Source: Diplocarpon mali (Eukaryota; Ascomycota; Leotiomycetes; Helotiales; Drepanopezizaceae). Taken from it: a DNA stretch of 64,000 bases. Location of the stretch: contig JAENRP010000011.1 of the NCBI GenBank assembly GCA_024741835.1, positions 193,652 through 257,651 on the forward strand, given 5' to 3'. The notes under the pieces are model-generated. The model had not been told where the DNA came from and searched no databases. It was given only the letters and a program-made list of their open reading frames with translations. The position numbers and the translations under genes are program-made. Numbering within the stretch: the stretch's first letter is position 1; each line of letters begins with the position of its first letter. Shown here one piece after another: positions 48,353 through 58,586 of the stretch.

Positions 48353-49429
48353 ATGCGCCGCGGCACCATCATCTTCCTGGCCATCAACCTCGCCATCGTC
48401 GGCTTCCTGGTGCACGCCTGCAGCACGCTCATCTCTCTCCTCTTCGTCACCGGCGAAGCGGACGCCATCCATCGCGCCGAGATCCCCGCGCCCGGCTCGA
48501 ACTCGATCAACAACGGCACGCAGCTGATCCCAAAGATTATCCACCAGACGTATATCAACGAGTCGATTCCGGAGCGGTGGAAGAAAGGGCAGCAGGCATG
48601 TGTGGATCTGCATGATGATTACGAGTACATTGTGAGTCGTCATACGGCCAGAATGGCATCTAGAACGGAGTCCAGAGCAGTGCAAAGTAGAAGAGGTTTG
48701 CAGAAAAGCTAACACCCCCAGCTCTGGACTGACGAGAAATCCCGCGACTTCATAGCGACCGAATACCCCTGGGCGCTCGATAACTTCGACAGCTACAAGT
48801 TCCCGATCCAGCGCGCAGACGCCATCCGCTACTTCGTGCTCGCCCACTACGGCGGCATCTACATCGACCTGGACGACGGCTGCAACCGGCGCCTCGACCC
48901 CTTACTCTCCTACCCCGCGTGGGTGCGGCGCACGCTGCCCACGGGGATATCCAACGACGCCATGGGCTCGATCCCCAAACACCCCTTCTTCATGCGCACG
49001 ATCGAGAGCCTGGCGAGCTACAACCGCAACTGGGGCATGCCGTACATCACCGTCATGTATTCCACTGGGCCCCTCTTCCTCTCTGTCTTGTGGGTGGAAT
49101 ACATGCGCGAGGACCGGCCGTTTGCGGAGCATCTGCGCATGCTTATGCCTTCCGAGTACAAGGGTTACACGTGGAGCTTCTTCAACATCACCAAGGGCAA
49201 CAGCTGGCACGGGAAGGACGCGAAGACGATCTTTTGGATGGGTAAGCATTGGCTCCTGCTGACGGTCATCGGCTTCGCCACGGCGTTCGTGGTGGGTGGC
49301 GTGTTGTGGTGGCTGTGGAATACGTGTTTGCTGAAGGGGAAGCGGACGAGTGGGGGCCGCTCCGGGATGGGCTTTTGGAGGAGGATTACCGGAAAAGATC
49401 ACTATGAACTCTTGGATCGCATGGCTTAG
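48353..49429 (+). CDS. SUR1: MIPC synthase catalytic subunit (GT32, Sur1/Csh1 type)
   Basis: Exons 48353-48631 and 48722-49429 give 328 aa. An N-terminal anchor (TIIFLAINLAIVGFLVHACS) precedes the GT32 domain: IPKIIHQTYINESIPERW, then PIQRADAIRYFVLAHYGGIYIDLDDGC with the DxD metal and sugar-nucleotide motif, and GMPYITVMYSTGPLFLS. A second membrane segment (WLLLTVIGFATAFVVGGVLWW) lies near the C-terminus, as in Sur1/Csh1. It transfers mannose from GDP-mannose to inositol phosphorylceramide in the Golgi, making MIPC, and needs a Csg2-type partner not seen here. It follows the GDP-mannose transporter on the same strand, 1.2 kb away. Confidence 0.9.
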
Positions 49430-49993
49430 CCGGATATCGAGAGCGGATGGCACGGTGTGGCTGGGCGGAGAGCAGTCCTCGCTAGTGCAGCATAGAGGAC
49501 TTGTATCGACTCTCTGCCCCACGCCCGCTCTCACGAGAAGTCCGTTTCTTTGGTGGCTCGGGGAGTCTTGGATACGATATCTTTTGTAATTGCACGAGAA
49601 ATAATATTTTTGGCCTTCTTCGTCTCTTCCCCTCCCCTCTCCCTCTCTCGTCTCTCTTTTTGGATCTGGGGGAGGATGATGTCCTGGCGATATCTCCTGA
49701 CCGTTTCCTGCATGTCGTCCTGCCGTGAGTTCGTTTCGGCTGGCTCGATGGCGGGGCAAGGGGGAGGAGAGAAAGGAGGAGAGAACAAGATGGACGGCGA
49801 ACCAGGGGAGAAAAAAGGCGACTGTGGTGATGCGTGATGTGACAGGAGCCTGTTGCAGCTGGAATGTTCCTTGTCCTTGCGAGTCCTAGATGGAGTTCAT
49901 ACCGCACGACCTACAGTGGTACACAACATCGTGATATCACATGAGACGATCCACGCCATCCGCCGACCAAGCCCCAAGCCCCGAGCCGCAACC
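49430..49993. other. Convergent intergenic
   Basis: 564 bp between convergent stop codons. The tract 49615-49665 is CT-rich. Apparent frames here are shadows or 3' UTR. Confidence 0.6.
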
Positions 49994-51870
49994 TCACAAG
50001 CCGACAGCCTCTCGGACGAGCACCATGGTCTCCTCCGCACTCTCCCTCGCCGCCCGCGCGCCCTTCTGCGCCACGTCCTCCACGAGCCCGTCCTCGGCCA
50101 CGATCCTCTCAAACTCCCTCCTCACGCCCTCCAGCCCCTGCGACACAGCGCCCGCCACGTCCTTCTTGAAGGCGCCCAGGCCCACGGCCTCACGCTCGTA
50201 CTTGGCCCCCAGCTCCGCGGGAGAGCGCCCTTGGCCGTCAAAGGACGCGAGGATGGAGAGGAGGTTGGCGACCCCGGGGCGCAGCGCGGGCGAGTACGAG
50301 ACCGAGTTGTCCGAGTCGGTGAGGGACGAGGAGATTTTGGCCGTGATGGTGGCGGGGGAGTCGGTGATGAGGATGCGGGAGAGCGGGGAGGGCGCGGATT
50401 TGGACATCTTGGTGGTGGGGGATGTGAGGGACATGATGCGTCTCGTTGGAGCTGCGCAGCATCAGCAATCGCTTTCTCTCGGCTTGGTGAGGCTGGCTCT
50501 GGCGTCTCAGGGATGGGATGGGATGAGCGAGGGCGTCAAGAGGACGTACAGAGAATAGTCTGCGGAGCCACGAGGTGCGAAACACCATACACGTGGTTGA
50601 AATTCGTCACGCATTCGCGTGCGAACTCGAGGTGCTGGCTTTGGTCTTCGCCGACTGGGACGTGAGTTGCTCTGTTCAGATTGCACGCATTAGTAAAGAC
50701 TCATCTGCCTCTCATCTTCTCATCTGCGTCCCACCCATTTTTCACAAGTACACCCGCGCATAATCTCACACCATCTCATCCATCTCATCCATCTCATCTC
50801 ATCTCGTCCCACAGCATCTGCCCCAACAAATGGAGATAAACACACCGATGCACCAAGATATCCGCCGCCTGCAGCACGGGGTACGAGAACAAGCCCAGCT
50901 TCAACTTTGCTCTGCTGCTCTCGTCTAAAGGGGACGTATTGTCTGACAGCGAGAGTTTGCTCTGTAGGATCTGTCAACATCTCTCCAGACAGCACCCGCA
51001 GAAATGTACGGGGGAAGCAAGGGAATGGAGGAATACCTTCCATTGGGTCATGCGAGATAGGTATCCCATACTAGCCGTGCAGCTCAGAATCCACATCAGC
51101 TCTGAGTGTGCTGATACCTGTGGGACGATCGTCAGCGGATCCGTTTTCTTCTATTTACAAACCTCTTCGTCTCGTTACGTCGGCACTCTTGAGAAAGCTA
51201 CACGAGCACAACACCCATGCCACCTTCACTTCTCCCGTCCTACAAGATATCCAGACCATATCCGAGGCAACAACTCGGATTCAAAGCCCAAGCCCAAGCC
51301 TAGGATGGCGCCTTTCCCCTCAGAACTCCAACGCTCCGCATGCCCCTCGTCCTCCGACCTCCAAGATAGAGAAAAAAAAGTAGACAACCAAAAAAAAACC
51401 TCCCTCCAACTAACCTTTCCCTGCCAGAAAACCACACTCCTCTCCGCCCTGACACCACACGCCAACAAGCTCGCTAGCGCCTCCCTCCTCCACCGCCTCA
51501 GCTCCTCCGGCCGCTGGAACAGCGTGATGGCGTGCAGGTCCACGACGGAGAAGAACAGCTTCGTGCTGGGCGCCGCGGCGTCTTGCAGAGAGGCCCAGGT
51601 GCGCAGCGCGCCGAGGTAGTTGCCGAGGTGCGGGATGCCGGTTGGCTGGATGCCGGAGAATATCGTGAGCGGGGTTGAGGAGCAAGGTGATGGCGAGGAG
51701 ATCAAGGAGGGAGGCGATTGTGAGGAGGTTGAGGAGAAGCGAGGGTGTGGGCTTGGGCTTGAGCTCAACGGGAGAATGGAAGCTGGGTTTTGAGAGCCGT
51801 GGATCTGTGATGTGCAGAGAGAGCGGAGAGGATGCTGGAGTAAGCGTGTAGACCTTGCCGGCGCGAGCAT
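49994..51870 (-). CDS. MSW1: Mitochondrial tryptophanyl-tRNA synthetase
   Basis: Exons 51870-51415, 51117-51037, 50961-50846, 50671-50550 and 50451-49994 give 410 aa. A Ser/Arg/Pro-rich leader of about 65 residues without acid is a mitochondrial presequence. Class I signatures are [17 protein letters not shown] (HIGH region) and [20 protein letters not shown] (KMSKS). In between are [46 protein letters not shown], and [16 protein letters not shown], all bacterial-type TrpRS features. The eukaryotic cytosolic enzyme is different, so this is the organelle enzyme. Intron phases all close the frame; the first intron is long for this window (297 bp). Confidence 0.93.
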
Positions 51871-52252
51871 TGCGGGTCTGTCAGAGTGGTGGGTTTTGTA
51901 CGTTTGACATGAGAGAGTGAGATGAGAGAGAGAGACGAGAGAGAGAGAAGAGAAAAGCTAAGATGCGGGTCGATGGGACGGAGCGTGATTGAACTCGGAT
52001 GCGATGTTTTCACACGACCGAGTCGCCAGGTCACGTGACTAAGAGATGCCCTTCCTCCACTTCGCAGACGGGCATGGCATCCAGGCTCACGGATCTGAGA
52101 AGAGGGTCACGGCTGGGAGTGATTGAGACATGTGTGATCCACGGATACATTCTACAACGTAAACTTCGTACTCTACAGTCCACATCTCCATGGATATCTA
52201 GCCCGCGGCGTCAAATTATGAACAGCAACCTGCTCTCGCTCCGTCGAGAGAC
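51871..52252. other. Intergenic
   Basis: 382 bp, promoter of the mitochondrial TrpRS gene and 3' end of the next gene on the same strand. A purine/pyrimidine GAGAGA tract lies at 51904-51947. Confidence 0.6.
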
Positions 52253-53101
52253 TCAAGGGATCCTTTGCGTCATGGGTGCATTGCCACCCGTCGCAGCGCG
52301 GAAGTTCTCCCGGTTGATAACTTCGATGGGCTTCTTGCTGGTCTCGGAATTCTTCTTGAAGGCAAAGTCGCCCAGTGTACGTTCAAGTTCGCCGCGGAGC
52401 GACTCGACTTGAGCGTCCATGTCTTTGCCGACGCCTAGGTTTGTCATTAGCCACTACCCGATCCCAAATGCCCAACGTGAAAGCCTCGTCCCCACGCCCA
52501 GGTGCAAGCAGACGGAGAGGAGAGAGGGAAAGGAGGAGAGGAAAGAAGACAACATACCAACCCCCGCGAATTCCCAAACATTAGCCTTCATCCCGATGCC
52601 GTAATAAGCATGCTTCCTCAAAAACGCCAACCACAGCTCCTGTGCCTCGGCCTCCCCATCCCTGATCTGAATCAGCCTCCTCACCGTCCTCCGCTCGAAG
52701 TTCTCCTGGCTCTTCTTATGAATGAAATTCCCCCTCGGCACCGTCCACCTCTCCACGATCCGCGGCAGCGGCACGGGGCCATACGCAGGGAGACCCAGGT
52801 AGTAGGCCGCTCGTAGGGCAAAGTCGGAGAAAAACTCGAGGTTGCGGATGCTGTAGGAGCGCATCTGGAGATCGCATGTCGGCACGCCGTACGTGGGCGT
52901 GCGCCGAAGGGGACGCAGGTATGTTGCTTGCACGGCGCGGGGGAGACGGAGCGTATCGACCGTGGGAGCGGACGTGCTGCTGTGTATGGTTTTAGCATTT
53001 CCGGCTTTGGTGGTTTGGCGTTGAAGGCTTGAGGGGAGGGGTACTCTTGTATTTCCGCTGAGGTGGCGGCGGCTTTATCCCCCAGACTTTCATCCACCCA
53101 T
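52253..53101 (-). CDS. RSM10: Mitochondrial ribosomal protein uS10m (Rsm10); 5' end uncertain
   Basis: Secure parts are 52558 to about 52990 and 52434-52253. They encode LRLPRAVQATYLRPLRRTPT, YGVPTCDLQMRSYSIRNLEF, ALRAAYYLGLPAYGPVPLPR, VERWTVPRGNFIHKKSQENF and WLAFLRKHAYYGIGMKANVW, then after an intron VGKDMDAQVESL and the tail. This is the fungal mitochondrial uS10 family, a head protein of the mitochondrial small subunit. The frame upstream of LRLPRAVQ is open to a stop near 53055 but has no ATG, so a first exon is missing. One model that keeps frame starts ATG-G at 53101-53098 and resumes at 53004 (210 aa), but it needs a poor GTGGAT donor. Other first exons are possible. Confidence 0.8.
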
Positions 53102-53129
53102 TGCTGTCTCTCGACCTGCGACGAGCTGT

Positions 53130-53504
53130 TCAGAATGTTTGCTGTCTCTTCTGTTGCGTAGTGCCGACGGAGGGGCGCTTTGCCCTGGGGAAGTCAATTA
53201 GCATTCTTTTCTCTTTCATTCCCTCCAGGACCTGAAGCTGGTGTCCGGAGATATTTATGGGTGCATTACTGCTGAGCGTACCATTGCCCGCCAGGGCAGG
53301 CGTAGCGGAATTGGGGTCGCCATTGAGGGTGCTTGCACAAGAGGCGTGTTGAAGCCGAACACTCGTGAGGCTGTACCGAAATGTTTCTCGGCGAGGGACG
53401 AGCGAGCTCCGGCGTCGGGTTTTGGACTGTCTGACACCACCCGCTTGTGCGAGTTCTTGATGAACGACGTTATTGATCACCATGTGGATTGATTTGGAAT
53501 ACAT
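53130..53504 (-). CDS. Possible small ORF of unknown nature, 124 aa
   Basis: Open from an ATG at 53504 to a stop at 53130, immediately upstream of the uS10m gene and on the same strand. The middle is Arg/Ser-rich and poor in acid, like a mitochondrial leader, followed by PINISGHQLQVLEGMKEKRM. I do not recognise it. It could be a separate small gene, or an upstream exon of the uS10m gene; I found no donor/acceptor pair that joins the two in frame. The ORF could also be chance. Confidence 0.25.
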   Translation of the reverse strand: MYSKSIHMVINNVVHQELAQAGGVRQSKTRRRSSLVPRRETFRYSLTSVRLQHASCASTLNGDPNSATPALAGNGTLSSNAPINISGHQLQVLEGMKEKRMLIDFPRAKRPSVGTTQQKRQQTF

Positions 53505-54611
53505 AGTGTTAACCCTGGAGATTCGACATGTCTTGCATTGTCGGAGCCTTGAAGTTTGCTGATTTAAATAAAACCATTCAGGCAAATACTAGCATCATGA
53601 GCTCCCCTTGCGCGCAGGCTTCTTCATCCAGCATTACAGGTATTGCCAGGTAGTAATTTGTTGCACGATACAATTTGGATTTCTGTTTTTGAGAACGCTT
53701 CATTGGACTCGTATTGGCATCTATCTACATGCGAGTCCTGCTTTATATCTGGTTCCTGGCCATGCCTTGATAAATTACAAGCAGCGAACAACGAACCCCA
53801 TCAGCGCAGGTGCCATCGAACCAAGTACGCCCAAGGGCCGACTCTGCTGGGAAATATTATCCTGTGGCACTTACATCTTAGAATTGCTTAAATTTGACAG
53901 CCACCCGACGTTGGAGGGAGGTGGAGCGGAATATGTCAAGTTGAGGTTACAAGATGTGGATTCTTCACACGTCTTCAGAGTGAGGACTGTATTCAGGATG
54001 AGAGCAGAGCAACCTGACAGCATAGCAGGACTCATTTTTTAGAGAACCTAGCCATAGCCCCGATGAGGCTGCATCCCTATTCTTCTTTTCGCTGATGCTT
54101 GCGACCCTGAGCTACACGGAGCAGCTCGTTACTGGAAAATCTGATCGAGACGACCCGGAACAGGTGCGATGATTCAGTGTGCGTCGGGGTGTAGATAGGC
54201 TTCGTTCCGCACAAAATTAATTGCTTCAGTATGCTTTATCGGAAACCTGCTGACAATGTCAGCATGAAGACTAGAACATGATGCAGAACGTCTGTCTATC
54301 AATATTAAGTATGATTGGCGATCATACCAGAAATCATTTCCCAAAGACGGATCATTGCTCAATTTCTGCCACCGAGTTGGAACTCCGGCATCAAAGCTGG
54401 CCACGAAGTATGAAGCCGTCAAAGAGATCGAGAATCGCAGAAAGTCCCAAAATTGCATCCAGCAATGTTGCCCATGATCAGAATAGCCAAGCTCGTGGAG
54501 GTAGAGACAGCATTATTGAAGATGCCCCTGCGGTATTGGGGCTGTGGAGAGTGAGGCATCCTAGCATCGAATGCACTGGATTACCGACCGACTCCAACGT
54601 TCAATACGCGC
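53505..54611. other. Intergenic, no gene seen
   Basis: 1.1 kb with short frames only. No domain or RNA gene recognised. Confidence 0.55.
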
Positions 54612-55536
54612 TCAACGCTTCAAGACACCCTTCTTCCTGGCATCCCTCAATTTTCTGTAATGAGCCTTCTTTCCACTCATCTTCGCATCCTGGATATCTT
54701 TGTATTTCGACTTGAAGCGACCAGAAGCCTTCTCTCCCGCCAGCACCTCCTCGACCAAAGTTCTCGTGCGATCTTTCTTCATCAACCTCGAGCTGAAATA
54801 CTCGGTCGGACCCTGTATGACAGTGCCAACCTGAGAGTATTCTGGAATCTGCTGCTTGCGATTGTCTTTCTTGTAATGCCGCTTAGGGTCAAGCACATCT
54901 CGCATCCGTAACAACTGCAGGTCGCGCTTGAGTTCAGGCGTGAGATTGGTGCGGGGCATATTGAACCAGTCTGCGCCTGCGGTGGCTTTCTTCTCCTGGT
55001 ATCTGTTAGCCAGGCTCGGAGTGAAGACCGAACGGCGTTGACATGTTCTAGTATCTTCTCAGTGTAACTATGATAATAAGGCATCATGGGTTGCAGGGCA
55101 GTCCCAACACGGGACCGGATTCTGCGTCATGTAAAGTTTCGACATTCTCCTCATAGAAGAATGCTTGCGTAGACGGAGTGCGATGAAAGGGTGATTTCAT
55201 ACCTCCTCAACACGCTTTTTAAGAACGATAGGGTCTTCGACGAGCCGGATACCGTTTGCGAGTTTGCGGTCTTGCTTGGTAACGCAATGTGATGGGTCAA
55301 CTTGAGAGCCTTTTTGAGTGGGCTTGATGTAAGGCTGCACTGAGTTCTCGACGACGATTCTGGGCAGGCTGGGGCCTGGTCAGTACAAGACAGAAAACGG
55401 GCAGCGAGCAGACACACCTCGATTCAAGAGTAGATGGCGTAGAAGCCCGTACCTGCTTCGCTTTATGCCTCAGTCTCAGCTCAGCATCCTTGAGGAGCTG
55501 CTTCACTTGCTCATCGGACAGGTCTTGGTCCGACAT
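54612..55536 (-). CDS. FCF2: rRNA-processing protein Fcf2
   Basis: Exons 55536-55418, 55368-55203 and 54995-54612 give 222 aa. The start MSDQDLSDEQVKQLLKDAE is followed by a variable linker, then QDRKLANGIRLVEDPIVLKK and the Fcf2 core DWFNMPRTNLTPELKRDLQ, RMRDVLDPKRHYKKD, YSQVGTVIQGPTEYFSSRL and TLVEEVLAGEKASGRFK. The C-terminus is Lys/Arg-rich. Fcf2 is a nucleolar SSU-processome factor needed for early cuts of pre-18S rRNA. A longer exon 1 with a GTGTGT donor was preferred over an earlier GTACGG donor because only it keeps frame into exon 2. Confidence 0.9.
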
Positions 55537-56459
55537 GGTGGTTGGGGTTATCGAAATGATCAAGTTGGGTAACGGAGCGAAAACTCACGAGAGGGTTCGA
55601 TGCAGAAAACGTGCGGGCAAATAATATTCTGCGCCTAGACCCGATACGCACTAGAGCGGGAACCAGCCCCCGATATCAAATGCCGGTCAAGCCACGGAAA
55701 TCTCGAATGCAGAGGCCTCCCATACATTCTTTTCCATTCAGATCGGGCTCGACGACGGGAATTCAATACCATCAGTCTTGGAGGCAGCAGCCGCAACATG
55801 TTGCCTGCAGGATGTGACGAGCAAATACTCGAGATTGACATGAGATTCTCGAGGCGGAATGTAGAGGCCAACACTGCGACGAAGCCGGTTCGCGCAGTCT
55901 TTGGGGCAGCATGGCAAGGCAAGCCGACGGCCTTCTTTATATATATATACTGGGTACTCACTCGCCACACATATGTCACTCTCTCTCCCGTGCAAGTGTC
56001 TCTGCTCAGCTTCGTCTCTGGCATCTTGTTAGATCATGACAGTCTCTGCATCGCGAGATGCTGCTGTACAACAAGTATTACCTAGAGATATGGCGGTGGG
56101 ATGATGGCGTCGAGGCAGCTGGCGGAGGACAACGCATAGCAGCTCCCCCCCTCGCACCGATTTCCATCCATCCCATCACCAAAAGCACCTGCATGACCGG
56201 CGATGACTTTCTGCCCAATGTGAACGAGCATGTATATATACTCTACATGAACCCCCTTCCCCGTGCCCGATATTGCTTCCCTACCATACGCCAGCTCGCA
56301 ATCCATACAAACTCAAACCCCCGCACCCAGCACGAAAGAGGCAGCGCAAGGTACATCAATCAGCATCCGATATACAGATACAGCACAGTTTTGGCCGCAA
56401 ACCAGAGGATCAGCTAGATAGCTGGATAACGTCAAGCTGCAGTGCTGCAGCGATTCCCC

Positions 56460-56476
56460 NNNNNNNNNNNNNNNNN
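56460..56476. other. Assembly gap (17 N)
   Basis: Run of undetermined bases flanked by CCCC on both sides. The true missing length is unknown. It lies about 570 bp before the HAP5 start codon. Confidence 0.99.
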
Positions 56477-56614
56477 CCCCGTACCTGTGTCTGTCTTACA
56501 TATCACATCAATCTGCAGGGCTCACAGCATCCATCCTGCATCCCCCATCCCATCAGCCCGCGATCCTTTTCACAGCATCTCACCCGACTCGTCAGCAAGC
56601 GACCCGAGTTTTCG

Positions 56615-56683
56615 CCAGCACCAGCACCAGCACCAGCCCCTCAACTCAAGCTCAAGCTCAAAGGTCAAGCTCAAGCTCAAGCT
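56615..56683 (+). repeat. CAGCAC and AAGCTC microsatellites
   Basis: Four CAGCAC-type units (56615-56638) run into AAGCTC hexamers (56645-56683). It sits in the probable HAP5 leader. Short and imperfect. Confidence 0.85.
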
Positions 56684-57041
56684 TCCGAGTCGATAGCAAC
56701 AACGACGACATACAACGGCCAATCACAGCAAGCCCTCCGCAGAGCTCTCACCCAGCTCTCTCTCTCTCTCGGTCACTTCGCTGCGCGGCGCCTCGATATT
56801 TGCTTACTTCTCGCAAACATATCTCGACCCGACGCCCCGAATCTGCACCGCGCCGTCGAGAACCGCCTCTCGACCCGGCGCAAACGCAGACACAAAATCC
56901 GACGAGACAATACGAGACGCCACGATCCCAGCCCACGTACTACCGAGCGAGTCCTGTCGCGATTCATCACCAGAGAAAGGGAAGCACATACCTCTCACAC
57001 CGCACACCAGGAAAGATAGGAGAAGAGGGGGGAAAAAAGCA

Positions 57042-58350
57042 ATGGATCAACAGCCTCCCAACTCGTCGCATATTCAGGGCGGCCAGCGACAGGCCTCGTT
57101 GGTGTATGATACGAATCACGGCGGTCATTATGGTACGTTTGGTCTCGCATCTTGCGTTCTTTCAGTCAGAGGGATACCTGCAATCCACACGCCCCATACT
57201 CGAGGTGGACCCGGTGCACCACGAGGAGATTGCCTGCAAGATGTATCTGCCACAGCAAACGTATGGGAGAGGGGGATCATTGGCTAACGCGCGTTTGTTT
57301 GCCTAGGTGCCAGTGCTGCGGTAAGAATTTCCCCGCTGCAGGACCCAGCTCGCAAGGCTCGAGGATGAGTACTGATGAATAATTTAGCTTGCATCCCAGG
57401 GCCTTGCGCCTGTCTCGGCCTTCTACTCGGGCACATGGGCGAATGTACGTTTTTACTCCACATCCATTGCTCTATCTGATAACTACTGGGGCTCTATCCA
57501 CCGCGTCGAGCTGACGCGATGATCAGGTCAATCAAGGTCTGCACGGCAGCTACAAGGAGATCTTAACGACCTACTGGCAGCACGTAATCAACCATCTCGA
57601 GACCGAAACCCATGACTACAAGCTGCACCAGCTGCCCCTCGCCCGCATCAAGAAAGTGATGAAAGCCGACCCCGATGTGAAGATGATCTCCGCCGAAGCA
57701 CCGATACTGTTTGCCAAGGGCTGCGACATCTTCATTACGGAGCTAACCATGCGCGCCTGGATCCACGCCGAGGAGAACAAGCGCCGTACCTTGCAACGGT
57801 CCGACATAGCCAGCGCCCTCGCGAAATCAGACATGTTCGACTTCCTGATCGACATCGTGCCCCGCGAAGAAGCGACTCATGGCGCCGCGAAGAGAACCCC
57901 CGGTGCACCGCAACCCGGCGTCCCTACCGGTACGCAGTTGCCACCGCATAGCATGCCACAGCAACAGGGCCATATGCCACCGCCGGAGTATGCCTTGAGC
58001 CACGGGCTCGGCCAAGAACCAGATTACCGCCAGCAGCAGGGCTTGTACGGTGCGCCTGTGCAACCAGGCCCGTCAGCTCCGTATGGGGCCGCGCCGCAGC
58101 AGCAGATGTATGGTGATATGGAGAATATCTATGGTGGATATCCTACTATGCCGCCGCAACAGGTTGATCCTCGTCCTTCCACCCTGATCTTTCATAAACA
58201 GCTAATGAGAAGCAGCAGATGTACCAGATGCCTCCTCAACACCGTCCCCAAGATCCATCCGTAGGCCCTGACCCGGGACATAACTATCAGCGCCACGATG
58301 GAGTAGATGGCGATGCCGATGCTGAGGGCGAGCGTGATGACTTTGGGTGA
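57042..58350 (+). CDS. hapE: CCAAT-binding factor subunit Hap5/HapE (NF-YC)
   Basis: Exons 57042-57132, 57307-57320, 57388-57444, 57527-58162 and 58216-58350 give 310 aa. The second exon is a 14-nt microexon (part of G, then ASAA). The histone-fold core is intact: [80 protein letters not shown] and [21 protein letters not shown] Gln/Pro/Gly-rich tail follows, with a short last exon ending [10 protein letters not shown]. With HapB and HapC it binds CCAAT boxes; in ascomycetes the complex also recruits HapX for iron control. The N-terminal fungal extension needed for Hap4/HapX recruitment seems present. Confidence 0.95.
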
Positions 58351-58586
58351 GATGTGTTTCCTGGACGGGATGGTGATGGTAGACGAATCATGGTTTTGGA
58401 TGGCGTTCGGAGGTTTTACCACTACCCCAGCTGCGTTGCGTGGTTGTTATTTTTCTTCCGGCGTTTGCTTTGTGGGTAATGAACAAAATTGGGAAAAAAT
58501 GCATGGCCGTCCTTTACAGACCGCGGCTTATAAAATCTCCATATCCCACAGTTTGATTGAAAATTCGAGGTTGTGAATCAGTCCAG
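58351..58586. other. Convergent intergenic
   Basis: 236 bp between convergent stop codons of hapE and SEC15. Nothing else seen. Confidence 0.7.

Larger units (their letters stand above)
55537..57041. other. Divergent upstream region of FCF2 and HAP5 with a sequence gap
   Basis: 1.5 kb. Holds the promoters of two divergent genes, an assembly gap at 56460-56476 and short microsatellites at 56615-56683. The open frame over 56273-57019 runs through the gap and lies in the probable HAP5 leader, so I do not call it coding. Confidence 0.6.

Noticed and set aside
56273..57019. 248-aa + frame running through the N gap
   Set aside because: Crosses undetermined bases, low-complexity, and lies in the probable hapE leader.
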